A stretch of 64,000 bases of DNA from an uncultured Bacillota bacterium (GTDB lineage: Bacteria; Bacillota; Clostridia; Oscillospirales; Oscillospiraceae): positions 28,022-92,021 of the forward strand of contig CANSSJ010000001.1 of NCBI GenBank assembly GCA_947649625.1, in the 5' to 3' direction. Both the position numbers and the translations under genes were made by a program. The notes under the pieces were generated by a model. That model was not told the origin of the DNA. It worked only from the letters and a program-made list of their open reading frames with translations, and ran no database searches. Position 1 is the first letter of the stretch; every line of letters begins with the position of its first letter. Below, one piece after another: positions 7,917 to 15,765 of the stretch.

Positions 7917-8495
7917 TTAATCCGCGGAGAAATAGCGTATAATCTTGCACGGATTCCCTACGGCAATACAATTTGCCGGGATCGTTCGATTAACCACGCT
8001 CCCCGCTCCAATCACGCTGTTTTCCCCTATGGTCACTCCCGGCAGCAGGATGCTTCCGGCGCCGATCCACGCGTTGTCTTTTATTTCCACCGGACGCGCA
8101 TATGTCCTGAACCATGTCGTCTTGCGTTCTTTCCAATCCGGCACAAGGCGTTCTTGCGGCAAAACCGGGTGAGACGATGTATAAATCTGTACATTTGAAG
8201 CAATCAATACCCTGTTTCCAATTTTAATTGGCATATTATCCACAAACGTACAGTTCATGTTGATGATTACGTCACTGCCTATAAAAATGTTTTTTCCGTG
8301 GTCACAATGAAACGGCGTGTCAATTGCCACATTTTCGCCTATCCCGCCTAATAGCTCTCTAAGAATGGCGCTTCTTTTTTCGGTATCAATATAGTCCGTA
8401 AAGAGGTATTCTCGCGTAAGCTCTCTTGCGCGGGCTATTTGTTTTAAGACATCCTGACCTGATGTTTCTAAAAAATCCTTTTCATCATATTGCAT
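7917..8495 (-). CDS. Maltose/galactoside O-acetyltransferase family protein (LbH)
   Basis: 192 aa. The N-terminal helical Mac domain (residues 1-55) is followed by a left-handed beta helix of hexapeptide repeats (IGSDVIINMN, IGNRVLIASN, IGAGSILLPG, IGENSVIGAG) and the C-terminal GNPCKIIR block. His at HPVL is the usual catalytic base. It acetylates a sugar or sugar-derivative hydroxyl from acetyl-CoA. Codon usage and base composition are clearly more AT-rich than the neighbouring genes, which points to acquisition by transfer. The actual acceptor is uncertain. Confidence 0.88.
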   Translation of the reverse strand: MQYDEKDFLETSGQDVLKQIARARELTREYLFTDYIDTEKRSAILRELLGGIGENVAIDTPFHCDHGKNIFIGSDVIINMNCTFVDNMPIKIGNRVLIASNVQIYTSSHPVLPQERLVPDWKERKTTWFRTYARPVEIKDNAWIGAGSILLPGVTIGENSVIGAGSVVNRTIPANCIAVGNPCKIIRYFSAD

Positions 8496-8576
8496 GGTAT
8501 TCCTCCTTTAATTTCATTCATCTGGTGAAGTCGCTGGCGGTCAGAATCGTCACCCTAAAAGAGAAAGGGGACAAAA

Positions 8577-8605
8577 GCGGGCCCTCCGAACGCTCGAAGG
8601 GCCGC
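8577..8605 (-). terminator. Terminator of typA
   Basis: Imperfect GC-rich stem (GCGGCCCTTCGA / TCGGAGGGCCCGC on the minus strand) followed by TTTT, 9 bases beyond the typA stop. Confidence 0.75.
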
Positions 8606-8613
8606 AATGGTAC

Positions 8614-10443
8614 TTATCCCTTTTTCTTAGAGGCCTCCCGCATCCGGGCGCTGTGGTCCAGGAGGCGCTTGCGCAGGCGGAGGTTCTCGGGGGTGCACTC
8701 CAGCAACTCGTCGTCAGCCAGGAACTCCAGACATTGCTCCAGGGAGAGGGTGCGGGGGGTGACCAGCCGCAAGGCCTCGTCGGAGCCGGAGGCCCGCATG
8801 TTGGTCAGCTGCTTCTTCTTGCACACGTTGACCGAGATATCCTCCTGCTTGGGGCACTCGCCCACGATCATGCCGCCGTAGACGGGGGTGCCCGCCCCGA
8901 TGAACAGGGAGCCCCGCTCCTGGGCGTTGAACAGGCCGTAGGTGACCGCCTCGCCCGTCTCGAAGGCCACCAGGGAACCGGTGGAGCGGCGGCTGATCTC
9001 CCCCTTCACGGGGGCGTAGCTGTCGAAGACGGAGGCCATGATGCCCTCGCCCTTGGTGTCGGTCAAAAACTCGCTGCGGTAGCCGAACAGACCACGGGCG
9101 GGGACCAGGAACTCCAATTTCGTCCGATTGCCCACGGGGTTCATGGTGACGAACTCGCCCTTCCGGGCGCCCAGCTTCTCCATGACGGCCCCCACGTAGT
9201 CTGTGGGCACATCAATCACCACCCGCTCGATGGGCTCGCACTTCTGGCCGTCCACCTCCTGGTAGAGGACGCGGGGGGGCGACACCTGGAGCTCGTACCC
9301 CTCCCGGCGCATGGTCTCGATGAGGATGGACAGGGACATCTCCCCCCGGCCGGCCACGTTGAAGGAGTCGGTGGAGTTCTCCACTTCGGACACCTTCAGG
9401 GACACGTCCTTCAGGGTCTCCCGGAACAGCCGGTCCCGGAGCTGGCGGCTGGTGACGAACTTGCCCTCCCGCCCGGCGAAGGGGGAGTCGTTCACCGAGA
9501 AGGTCATCTCAATGGTGGGGGCGGAGATCTGAACGAACTCAATGGGCTCCACCGCCTCCGGGGCGCAGACGGTGTCCCCGATGGTCACGTCGCCGATGCC
9601 GCTGAGGGCGATAATGTTGCCGGCGGCGGCCTCCTGAACGGGCACCCGGGCCAGGCCGTCGAACTCATAGAGGGCGGTGGCCTTGGCCTTTTTGGCGGGG
9701 GCGTCGGGGTCGTGGTAGTTGCACACCGCGATCTCCTGGTTCTGCTTCACGCTGCCCCGCTCGATGCGGCCGATGGCGATGCGGCCTACAAACTCGTTGT
9801 AGTCGATGGAGGACACCAGCATCTGGAAGGGGGCCTCTAAATCCACCTCGGGGGCGGGGATATAGTCGATGATGGTCTCGAAGAGGGGCTTCAGGTCGCT
9901 GCCCGCCACGTCGGGCTGGACGGAGGCGGTGCCCTGCCGGCCGGAGCAGAACAGCATGGGGGAGTCCAGCTGCTCGTCGGTGGCGTCCAGGTCCAGCAGC
10001 AGCTCCAGGCACTCGTCCACCACCTCATAAACCCGCTGGTCGGGGCGGTCGATCTTGTTCACAACCACGATGACCTTATGGCCCAGCTCCAACGCCTTGG
10101 ACAGCACGAACCGAGTCTGGGGCATGGGGCCCTCGGCGGCGTCCACCAGCAGGATGACACCGTTGACCATCTTCAGAATGCGCTCCACCTCGCCGCCGAA
10201 GTCGGCGTGGCCCGGGGTGTCCACAATATTTATTTTCACGTCGCCGTACTGAACGGCGGTGTTCTTGGCGGTGATGGTGATGCCTCGCTCCCGCTCCAGG
10301 TCGCCCGAGTCCATTACCCGGTCGGTCACCGCCTGGTTCTCCCGGTAGACGCCGGACTGCTTGAGCATCTCGTCCACCAGGGTGGTCTTGCCGTGGTCCA
10401 CGTGGGCGATGATGGCAATATTTCTTAACTTCTCATTTTTCAT
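8614..10443 (-). CDS. typA: Translational GTPase TypA/BipA
   Basis: 609 aa, full length. The G domain starts at [19 protein letters not shown] (G1), with the effector loop [26 protein letters not shown] (G3) and NKIDRPD (G4). EF-G-like domains III and V and the BipA-specific C-terminal domain follow ([15 protein letters not shown]). BipA binds the 70S ribosome and helps late 50S assembly and stress adaptation. It is monocistronic, with promoter at 10489-10517 and terminator at 8577-8605. Confidence 0.97.
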   Translation of the reverse strand: MKNEKLRNIAIIAHVDHGKTTLVDEMLKQSGVYRENQAVTDRVMDSGDLERERGITITAKNTAVQYGDVKINIVDTPGHADFGGEVERILKMVNGVILLVDAAEGPMPQTRFVLSKALELGHKVIVVVNKIDRPDQRVYEVVDECLELLLDLDATDEQLDSPMLFCSGRQGTASVQPDVAGSDLKPLFETIIDYIPAPEVDLEAPFQMLVSSIDYNEFVGRIAIGRIERGSVKQNQEIAVCNYHDPDAPAKKAKATALYEFDGLARVPVQEAAAGNIIALSGIGDVTIGDTVCAPEAVEPIEFVQISAPTIEMTFSVNDSPFAGREGKFVTSRQLRDRLFRETLKDVSLKVSEVENSTDSFNVAGRGEMSLSILIETMRREGYELQVSPPRVLYQEVDGQKCEPIERVVIDVPTDYVGAVMEKLGARKGEFVTMNPVGNRTKLEFLVPARGLFGYRSEFLTDTKGEGIMASVFDSYAPVKGEISRRSTGSLVAFETGEAVTYGLFNAQERGSLFIGAGTPVYGGMIVGECPKQEDISVNVCKKKQLTNMRASGSDEALRLVTPRTLSLEQCLEFLADDELLECTPENLRLRKRLLDHSARMREASKKKG

Positions 10444-10488
10444 GGGAATTGCACCTCAAATCTGTGGATTTCTCAAATAAGCCAAAGC

Positions 10489-10517
10489 ATTATACCCCCA
10501 TTTTCCAGAAAAAGCAA
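10489..10517 (-). promoter_or_regulatory. typA promoter
   Basis: On the minus strand TTGCTT (10517-10512), 17 bases, TATAAT (10494-10489). Confidence 0.65.
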
Positions 10518-10643
10518 CACGGGCCGCAAAAAAACACATACAAAGGGAACCTTTTTTCTCTTTCTCCGTCTGTATTATATGTAGGGACCGCTTCTCTGAC
10601 TGGACCTACCCCTCTGAAATTCAAACAAATTTTCGATTCTCTC

Positions 10644-10692
10644 TTGACATTCTAGAACGAATGTTGTATATTTGACTTAGAACAAACGTTTC
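10644..10692 (+). promoter_or_regulatory. Promoter with two LexA-type SOS boxes
   Basis: TTGACA (10644-10649), 17 bases, TATATT (10667-10672). GAACGAATGTT (10655-10665) lies between the boxes. AGAACAAACGTTTC (10679-10692) lies just past the -10 and matches the Firmicutes LexA consensus CGAACRNRYGTTYC at 13 of 14 positions. Two operators over one strong promoter is classic LexA repression. The rest of the 338-bp gap holds only the typA promoter. Confidence 0.7.
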
Positions 10693-10781
10693 TTTTCCGG
10701 CCAGGCCTCATAATAGTCCGGTTTTTTGGACATATTCTGGTCTATCCTTACCCTATCATCAGAATCACGGAGGGGACACAT

Positions 10782-11084
10782 ATGCAGACCATGTACTATA
10801 AAACATCCAACTTTATCCAACATACCGGGAACGTCATCGACCTGACCGAGCTGCGCCGCCGGCAGGCGGCGGCCGTCCAGCGGGACAGTCTGGCCCGCCG
10901 GCCCGAGGCCGTCTATGTGCCGGAGGAAGCGGAGGAGCCGGGATTCCGCCCTGTGGTGCTGACCATGTCCCGCGCCCGGCGGCGCCGGGCACGGCGGGAG
11001 CGGCGGGCCTGGACGCTGGATGCCTATGCCAGTGTGGCTGTTATTTTGATGACGGCCGCCTTCCTGCTGCAAATGGTACTGTGA
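10782..11084 (+). CDS. Small single-pass membrane protein, probable SOS response effector
   Basis: 100 aa. The ATG at 10782 follows GGAGG at 10768-10772. About 75 mostly charged residues, with a very Arg-rich stretch near residues 64-73 (SRARRRRARRERR), are followed by one C-terminal transmembrane helix (residues 79-100). The protein should be tail-anchored with the basic part in the cytosol. No catalytic motif is seen. The promoter carries LexA boxes. Small SOS membrane proteins such as YneA/SidA-type division inhibitors share this size and logic but not the sequence or orientation, so the role as a damage-induced division inhibitor is inference. Confidence 0.6.
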   Translation: MQTMYYKTSNFIQHTGNVIDLTELRRRQAAAVQRDSLARRPEAVYVPEEAEEPGFRPVVLTMSRARRRRARRERRAWTLDAYASVAVILMTAAFLLQMVL

Positions 11085-11134
11085 CCACAACATCTTGGGG
11101 GACATGCCGAAAAACCTACAATTTAGACGAAGAA

Positions 11135-11167
11135 CGCCGTAAATTGCAATACGGCGCTCTTTTTTTG
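11135..11167 (+). terminator. Terminator of the SOS-controlled gene
   Basis: CGCCGTA / TACGGCG stem with an 8-base loop followed by CTCTTTTTTT, 50 bases after the stop. Confidence 0.85.
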
Positions 11168-11211
11168 TGCACTTTTTTCGCAAAAATTTTCGGACGCAGC
11201 GAAAAAAGGGG

Positions 11212-11240
11212 TTGACGGGAAAAGGAAAAACGTGTATATT
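11212..11240 (+). promoter_or_regulatory. Promoter of the M23 peptidase gene
   Basis: TTGACG (11212-11217), 17 bases, TATATT (11235-11240). Confidence 0.7.
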
Positions 11241-11242
11241 GT

Positions 11243-11259
11243 TGTTACCGTTTTGTAAC
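11243..11259 (+). promoter_or_regulatory. Candidate WalR box
   Basis: TGTTAC-5-TGTAAC fits the WalR consensus TGTWAH-N5-TGTWAH exactly, directly after the -10 box of a cell-wall hydrolase gene. WalRK controls such genes in Bacillus and Staphylococcus. A position at the transcription start would suggest repression by bound WalR. Confidence 0.45.
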
Positions 11260-11302
11260 TGTTATTTCACGATTGTCATTTTTCCAACGCGAGGTGACTT
11301 CC

Positions 11303-12859
11303 ATGGATCAAGAACAGAAACAGGATCTGAGCCTGACGGCCCGTATGCCTGTTGTGGGGAGGGAACAGCCCAAAGTAAGCGTGCCGGCCGAGGAGCCGGC
11401 CCAGCCCGCCCCCAGGCGGGACTGGCAGCGGGAGCTGGGCTCTTACGCCCGGGCGGTACGGGAGTGGAGCCGTATCCATTTCCGCCGCTGGGTCCATCTG
11501 TTTCACGGAGCCTCCGCCGGTACGCTGGCGGTGGGACCCGTCTCTTTTCTGCTGGTGGCGGGGGCCTTGGGGGCCGCACTCACCCTGACCACCCTGTATT
11601 CCACCAGCTACGCCGTCATCGTCGACGGCCAGGAGGTGGGTGTCGTGGCCGACCAGAGCGTGGTGGACCACGCCATCCAGACGGTGGAGGACCGGGGCAG
11701 CCGGTTGCTGGGCTACGACTACCAGGTGGAGGGCGATATCGACTACAGCTTCGGCCTCGTTCTGAAGAGCGACCTGAGCCGGGAGCAGGATATCAGCAGC
11801 TACTTTTACAGCCAGCTGGATGAGCTCAGCGACCAGCTGCGGGCCTACCAGGTGACGCTGGATGGCCGGGTGATCGGCACGGTAAAGGACGAGGCCGCCC
11901 TGAACTCCATGCTGAATGGGATCAAAGACGAGTTTGTCAACGAGAACACCACCGACGCCCGGTTTGTGGAGGACCTCTCTGTGTCCCCCGTGTACGCCCT
12001 GGACGATTTGACCACGGTGGACCAGGTGGAGGAGGCCCTGAAAGCCAACACCACCGGCGAGACCACCTATACCGTGGTCAAGGGGGACACCTATAACGGC
12101 ATCGCCTATGCCAACGACATGTCTCTCAGCGATCTGATGGCCCTCAACCCGGAGGCCAGCCTGAACCGGCTGATGGTGGGGGATGTGCTCAACGTGAAGG
12201 AGATCGTCCCCGCCCTGTCCGTCCAGACCACCGAGCATGTGACCTACACCGAGGCCATCCCCTGCCCGGTGGAGGAGGTCAAGGACGACAAGATGTATAA
12301 GGGCGACTCCAAGATCGTCACCAAGGGCGAGGAGGGCGAGGCCCGGGTGGAGGCGGACGTCGTCTATGTCAACGGCTATGAGAGGGAGCGCACCGTAACT
12401 GATACCACCACCCTCCGGGAGCCCACCACCACCGTAAAGGCCGTGGGCACCAAAGAGAAGCCCAAGACCGCCTCCAAGGGCAACTACATCTGGCCCGTCA
12501 GCAGCCACCGGATCAACTCCTACTTCGGCGGGCGAAAGATATTTGGCAGCTACAGCTACCACTCCGGCCTGGACATCCACGCCACCTACGGCGAGGCGGT
12601 CAAGGCAGCCGACGGCGGCACCGTCACCAAAGCCGGCTACAGCGGCAGTTACGGCAATCTGGTGGTCATTACCCACGACAACGGCACCCAGACTTATTAC
12701 GCCCACAACTCCAGCATTGTGGTCTCGGTGGGCCAGAAAGTCTACCAGGGACAGACCATCGCCAAGGCCGGCTCCACCGGCCGCTCCACCGGCGTCCACT
12801 GTCATTTCGAGGTCCGCGTCCGCGGCACTGCGGTGAACCCGCTGAATTACCTGAGATAA
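11303..12859 (+). CDS. Peptidoglycan DD-metalloendopeptidase (LysM, G5, M23)
   Basis: 518 aa from ATG 11303 (GAGGTG at 11291-11296); a TTG 30 bases earlier is less likely. Order: cytosolic N-tail, one membrane segment (about 73-95), an alpha/beta extracytoplasmic region, LysM (about 255-300, YTVVKGDTYNGIAYAN), a G5 domain (about 303-385), and a C-terminal M23 peptidase (about 395-518) with metal ligands in HSGLDIHA and HCHFEVR. It should be membrane-tethered, bind glycan, and cut stem-peptide cross-links during growth or sporulation. A WalR-like box lies upstream. Confidence 0.92.
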   Translation: MDQEQKQDLSLTARMPVVGREQPKVSVPAEEPAQPAPRRDWQRELGSYARAVREWSRIHFRRWVHLFHGASAGTLAVGPVSFLLVAGALGAALTLTTLYSTSYAVIVDGQEVGVVADQSVVDHAIQTVEDRGSRLLGYDYQVEGDIDYSFGLVLKSDLSREQDISSYFYSQLDELSDQLRAYQVTLDGRVIGTVKDEAALNSMLNGIKDEFVNENTTDARFVEDLSVSPVYALDDLTTVDQVEEALKANTTGETTYTVVKGDTYNGIAYANDMSLSDLMALNPEASLNRLMVGDVLNVKEIVPALSVQTTEHVTYTEAIPCPVEEVKDDKMYKGDSKIVTKGEEGEARVEADVVYVNGYERERTVTDTTTLREPTTTVKAVGTKEKPKTASKGNYIWPVSSHRINSYFGGRKIFGSYSYHSGLDIHATYGEAVKAADGGTVTKAGYSGSYGNLVVITHDNGTQTYYAHNSSIVVSVGQKVYQGQTIAKAGSTGRSTGVHCHFEVRVRGTAVNPLNYLR

Positions 12860-12864
12860 GGATA

Positions 12865-12894
12865 AAAGCCCGCCGGCGGGTGCCGGCGGGCTTT
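12865..12894. terminator. Bidirectional terminator
   Basis: AAAGCCCGCCGGC / GCCGGCGGGCTTT stem with a 4-base loop and T-rich ends on both strands, between the M23 peptidase gene and convergent glyS. Confidence 0.9.
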
Positions 12895-12907
12895 TTCATG
12901 TGTTGGC

Positions 12908-14332
12908 TCAATAGGCCAGCTTCTTCTCCAGCCAGGCCTTCAGCTCGCTGATGGGGACGCGCACCTGGTCCATGGTGTCCCGGTCGCGGATGGTGACGGC
13001 GTGGTCGGCCTCCTCAGTGTCGGAGCCCACGGTCTGGAAGTCCACGGTGATACAGTAGGGGGTGCCCACTTCGTCCTGACGGCGGTAGCGCTTGCCGATG
13101 GAGCCGGCGTCGTCGTAGTCCACCATGAAGTATTTGGACAGCTCCATCTGAATCTCCCGGGCCTTGTCACCCAGCTTCTTGGACAGGGGCAGCACGGCGC
13201 ACTTGAAGGGGGCCAGGGCGGGGTGCAGGCGCAGGACTGTGCGCACGTCGTTCTTCTCCGCGTCCACCACCTCCTCGTCGTAGGCGTTGCACAGGAAGGC
13301 CAGCAGCATCCGCTCCACGCCCAGGGAGGGCTCGATGACGTAGGGGATATAGTGCTCGTTCTTCTCCTGGTCGAAGTAGGTCAGGTCCTTGCCGGAGGTG
13401 TTCTGGTGGGCGGTGAGGTCGAAGTTGGTCCGGCTGGCCACTCCCCACAGCTCGCCCCAGTCAGTGAAGGGGAAGGCGAACTCGAAGTCGGTGGTGGCGT
13501 TGGAGTAGTGGCTCAGCTCCTCGGGGTCGTGGTCCCGGAGACGCAGGTTCTCCTCCTTGATTCCCAGGTCCAGCAGCCACTGGCGGCAGAAGTTCTTCCA
13601 GTACTTGAACCACTCCAGCTCGGTGCCCGGCTGGCAGAAGAACTCCAGCTCCATCTGCTCAAACTCCCGGGTGCGGAAGATGAAGTTGCCCGGGGTGATC
13701 TCGTTGCGGAAGGACTTGCCGATCTGGCACACGCCGAAGGGCAGCTTTCTTCTGGTGGTGCGCTGGACGTTCTGGAAGTTGACAAAGATGCCCTGGGCGG
13801 TCTCGGGGCGGAGGTAGACGGTGTTCTTGGCGTCCTCGGTGACCCCCTGGAAGGTCTTGAACATCAGGTTGAACTGGCGGATATCCGTCCAGTTGAACTT
13901 GCCGCAGGAGGGGCAGACGATCTGGTGCTCCTCCACAAACTCCTTCATCTGGGCCTGGGACATGGCGTCCACGCTGTGGCCCAGGTCGAAGCTGTTCTCC
14001 TGGCACCAGTCCTCGATCACCTTGTCGGCCCGGAAGCGTTCCTTGCACTCCTTGCAGTCCATCAGCGGGTCGGAGAAGCCCCCCACGTGGCCGGAGGCCA
14101 CCCACACCTGGGGGTTCATGAGAATGGCGGCGTCCAGCCCCACATTATAGGGGTTCTCCTGGACGAACTTCTTCCACCAGGCCCGCTTGATGTTGTTCTT
14201 CAGCTCCACGCCCAGGGGGCCGTAGTCCCAGGTGTTGGCAAGCCCGCCGTAAATTTCGCTCCCGGCGAAGATGAAGCCCCGGCCCTTGCACAAGGCCACG
14301 ATTTTTTCCATGGTCTTTTCGCTGTTTTTCAT
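12908..14332 (-). CDS. glyQS: Glycyl-tRNA synthetase (dimeric, class II)
   Basis: 474 aa from ATG 14332, preceded by AAAAGGAG; 51 further upstream codons lie in the T-box leader and are not translated. This is the single-chain alpha2 type: motif 1 region [17 protein letters not shown], the zinc-like CKEC / CPSC pairs, motif 2 FRNEITP...[14 protein letters not shown], motif 3 [10 protein letters not shown] and the anticodon-binding domain from about residue 375. It charges tRNA-Gly in the cytosol. Expression is controlled by a glycine T-box. Confidence 0.96.
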   Translation of the reverse strand: MKNSEKTMEKIVALCKGRGFIFAGSEIYGGLANTWDYGPLGVELKNNIKRAWWKKFVQENPYNVGLDAAILMNPQVWVASGHVGGFSDPLMDCKECKERFRADKVIEDWCQENSFDLGHSVDAMSQAQMKEFVEEHQIVCPSCGKFNWTDIRQFNLMFKTFQGVTEDAKNTVYLRPETAQGIFVNFQNVQRTTRRKLPFGVCQIGKSFRNEITPGNFIFRTREFEQMELEFFCQPGTELEWFKYWKNFCRQWLLDLGIKEENLRLRDHDPEELSHYSNATTDFEFAFPFTDWGELWGVASRTNFDLTAHQNTSGKDLTYFDQEKNEHYIPYVIEPSLGVERMLLAFLCNAYDEEVVDAEKNDVRTVLRLHPALAPFKCAVLPLSKKLGDKAREIQMELSKYFMVDYDDAGSIGKRYRRQDEVGTPYCITVDFQTVGSDTEEADHAVTIRDRDTMDQVRVPISELKAWLEKKLAY

Positions 14333-14365
14333 GTTGATGCACTCCTTTTCATGTTGGCTCAAGGC

Positions 14366-14600
14366 GAAAAAACGCCCCGAGCCTTTTCGGCTCAGGGCGA
14401 ACAAAACTGTCCGTGGTTCCACCTGAATTCGTATCTGGCTGATACGCACTCTGACCCGGTAACGGCGGAAAAACCGGCGGACCATTTCCTGTCCGCGCTC
14501 CAGGGGGCCTTCCCGTCACAGCTTCGGAGGGCTTTCACCGGCCGTCCTCTCTCTGAATCCCCGCTGTGGGGTACTGTTCCCTGTCAATACTTTGTGAGCC
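14366..14600 (-). ncRNA. Glycine T-box riboswitch (glyS leader)
   Basis: Running right to left: AGAGAG stem I base, the GGTGAAAGCC apical region, then GAA-GGC-CCC...GGAGC with the probable glycine specifier GGC (14509-14507), and the T-box core GGTGGAACCACGG (14423-14411). A terminator stem (14373-14399) with six T residues ends the leader. Uncharged tRNA-Gly pairs with specifier and T-box and stabilises the antiterminator, allowing glyS transcription. Confidence 0.92.
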
Positions 14601-14603
14601 ACT

Positions 14604-14632
14604 ATTGTATGCCAGATTTCACCCCATGTCAA
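14604..14632 (-). promoter_or_regulatory. Promoter of the glyS T-box leader
   Basis: On the minus strand TTGACA (14632-14627), 17 bases, TACAAT (14609-14604). Confidence 0.8.
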
Positions 14633-14642
14633 GGGGGATTTT

Positions 14643-14918
14643 TTACTTTTTGCCCCGTTTTTGGTCTTTTAGCTTTTTATACTGAATTAAAGTCATCAAA
14701 ATATAGGCGTTGTCTTCCAATGCCCTTTCCGTCCATTCCTGCTCCATCTCCTCTGACATGATTTCCCCTGAATCAATCAGGTCTAAAATATCCATATGGT
14801 ACATAAGCCATAAAACTGCGGCTTGCTGTTCTTTTTTCAGTGGCTTGAGCTGACGAATCATCTCTTTTTCCCATCTTAAGTGTTCAATGCTGAACATGTT
14901 ATCTTCTTTATCGCACAT
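14643..14918 (-). CDS. Hypothetical helical protein, divergent from an XRE regulator
   Basis: 91 aa from ATG 14918, placed by AGCAGGAGG 8 bases upstream; the longer frame to 14963 has no site. It is charged and helix-rich, ends in a Lys-rich tail, and has no signal peptide or membrane segment and no recognised family. Base composition is AT-rich relative to the surroundings, as for the whole 14.6-15.7 kb patch. It shares a 109-bp control region carrying two palindromic operators with the XRE gene at 15028, so it is probably the gene controlled by that regulator. Confidence 0.6.
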   Translation of the reverse strand: MCDKEDNMFSIEHLRWEKEMIRQLKPLKKEQQAAVLWLMYHMDILDLIDSGEIMSEEMEQEWTERALEDNAYILMTLIQYKKLKDQKRGKK

Positions 14919-14934
14919 AATATTTTCCTCCTGC

Positions 14935-14954
14935 TTGGAATGTATACGTTCCAA
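14935..14954. promoter_or_regulatory. Operator 1 of the XRE divergon
   Basis: Near-perfect palindrome TTGGAATGTATACGTTCCAA, next to the -10 box (14959-14954) of the minus-strand gene. Confidence 0.65.
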
Positions 14955-14983
14955 TACTACCACACATTATCTTTTAGAATCAA
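14954..14983 (-). promoter_or_regulatory. Promoter of the 91-aa hypothetical gene
   Basis: On the minus strand TTGATT (14983-14978), 18 bases, TAGTAT (14959-14954), flanked by the two operators. Confidence 0.5.
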
Positions 14984-14985
14984 GA

Positions 14986-15003
14986 TGGAATGTATAACTT
15001 CCA
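14986..15003. promoter_or_regulatory. Operator 2 of the XRE divergon
   Basis: TGGAATGTATAACTTCCA, a second copy of the same palindrome, 51 bases from the first and upstream of the XRE gene. Confidence 0.6.
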
Positions 15004-15027
15004 AAAATTTTTAGAGGAGGTATTCTT

Positions 15028-15273
15028 CTGTCGCAAAAGATAAAGCAGGTGAAGGATTTACCGATTGGCAGCAACCTTCGGTACTTGCGTAACAATATGG
15101 GCCTTTCTCAGGACGCTGTCGCCACTAAATTGCAGTTAATGGGGCTGAATATAAGCCGTGAAACAGTTTCACAGATGGAATTGGGAAGTTGTAATGTCAG
15201 GGTAAGCGTATTGCGGGCCTTAAAAGAACTTTATAATGTCGATTCCTACGATGAATTTTTTAGAGATATATAA
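15028..15273 (+). CDS. XRE-family transcriptional regulator (apparent CTG start)
   Basis: 81 aa if read from CTG 15028, which sits 7 bases after a strong GAGGAGG (15014-15020); the next canonical start is GTG 15049 (74 aa), 28 bases from that site and poorly placed. The helix-turn-helix spans residues 18-70 (LRYLRNNMGLSQDAVA, then SRETVSQMELG). It should repress its own and the divergent gene through the two TGGAA...TTCCA palindromes. Small, AT-rich, accessory in character. Confidence 0.75.
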   Translation: MSQKIKQVKDLPIGSNLRYLRNNMGLSQDAVATKLQLMGLNISRETVSQMELGSCNVRVSVLRALKELYNVDSYDEFFRDI

Positions 15274-15280
15274 AAAGCGC

Positions 15281-15310
15281 TTGCATATACTGAATCAGCT
15301 GTGGTATAAT
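15281..15310 (+). promoter_or_regulatory. Promoter of the antitoxin RNA
   Basis: TTGCAT (15281-15286), 18 bases, TATAAT (15305-15310). Transcription would start near 15317 and run into the terminator hairpin at 15359-15395. Confidence 0.65.
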
Positions 15311-15316
15311 GTCCTC

Positions 15317-15400
15317 GACCAACAAGTCTGCCAGCATTTGTTGTTCTCACCAAAAACTGAACCCCACAGAGAGGTAGTGTCTCTCTGTGGGGTTCGGTTT
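15317..15400 (+). ncRNA. Putative antitoxin RNA (RNA II) of a type I toxin-antitoxin locus
   Basis: About 84 nt. Bases 15327-15351 repeat almost exactly the sequence at 15485-15510 (TCTGCCAGCAT, then TGTTCTCACC). Because the toxin is on the other strand, this RNA is complementary to the toxin start codon and its upstream flank. A second repeat, GACCAAC (15317-15323 and 15440-15446), matches the middle of the toxin mRNA. The RNA ends at the shared hairpin. This is the layout of the Fst/par systems, where paired direct repeats drive antisense contact. Confidence 0.6.
15359..15395. terminator. Shared bidirectional terminator of the toxin and antitoxin RNAs
   Basis: 15-bp perfect stem (GAACCCCACAGAGAG / CTCTCTGTGGGGTTC) with a 7-base loop. 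The minus strand continues with CAGTTTTT, the plus strand with GGTTT. Confidence 0.85.
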
Positions 15401-15408
15401 ACGCTTGG

Positions 15409-15501
15409 TTACCTTTTGTCGTGACGGTCAAACCACTTGCAGATGTAATGACCAACGACGCTTGCTATGACAGCCACAATGTAATCTGCCAGCATATTCA
15501 T
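15409..15501 (-). CDS. Putative type I toxin, Fst-like membrane peptide
   Basis: 30 aa: MNMLADYIVAVIASVVGHYI, then CKWFDRHDKR. One hydrophobic helix (residues 4-20) is followed by a C-K-W-x-D charged tail, the pattern of Fst/TxpA-like toxins that insert in the membrane. ATG 15501 follows GGGAGGAGG at 15511-15519. Its own promoter lies at 15549-15577. The ribosome site region and start are complementary to the convergent RNA from 15317. Too short for ordinary gene finders. Toxicity is inferred, not shown. Confidence 0.65.
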   Translation of the reverse strand: MNMLADYIVAVIASVVGHYICKWFDRHDKR

Positions 15502-15548
15502 GTTCTCACCTCCTCCCTGTTGCCAGGGCGGAAAAGGCAACCGACTGC

Positions 15549-15577
15549 ATTATACCAAAATCCGACAGTGCCCGCAA
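15549..15577 (-). promoter_or_regulatory. Promoter of the type I toxin mRNA
   Basis: On the minus strand TTGCGG (15577-15572), 17 bases, TATAAT (15554-15549), giving an untranslated leader of about 40 nt. Confidence 0.65.
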
Positions 15578-15587
15578 GGAAAACGGT

Positions 15588-15625
15588 CCCTCAGAGAGAA
15601 GTCACCTCTCCGAGGGGCTGTTTTT
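15588..15625 (+). terminator. Intrinsic terminator upstream of recJ
   Basis: TCCCTCAGAGAG / CTCTCCGAGGGG stem followed by CTGTTTTTG. It insulates recJ from the toxin-antitoxin patch. Confidence 0.7.
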
Positions 15626-15667
15626 GACCCAATTTTACCGCTTCAGGGGCATAAACAACATTTTATC

Positions 15668-15697
15668 TTGAAACTGACCATATTCCTGTGCTATAAT
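15668..15697 (+). promoter_or_regulatory. recJ promoter
   Basis: TTGAAA (15668-15673), 18 bases, TATAAT (15692-15697). Confidence 0.65.
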
Positions 15698-15765
15698 AGA
15701 TAAGTTAATGTGAGATATTGCGCCGTAAGGGTTGTGCGGTGTCCGCGGACGGGAGGTGGCCGCCA

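Noticed and set aside
13001-14761. 586-codon open frame on the plus strand opposite glyS
   Set aside because: It lies opposite an unmistakable glycyl-tRNA synthetase, is low-complexity (Gly/Val/Leu-rich) and has no ribosome site. It is a shadow of GC-rich codon usage.
15421-15627. Plus-strand 68-codon frame across the toxin locus
   Set aside because: No ribosome site, and it overlaps two promoters and the toxin gene.
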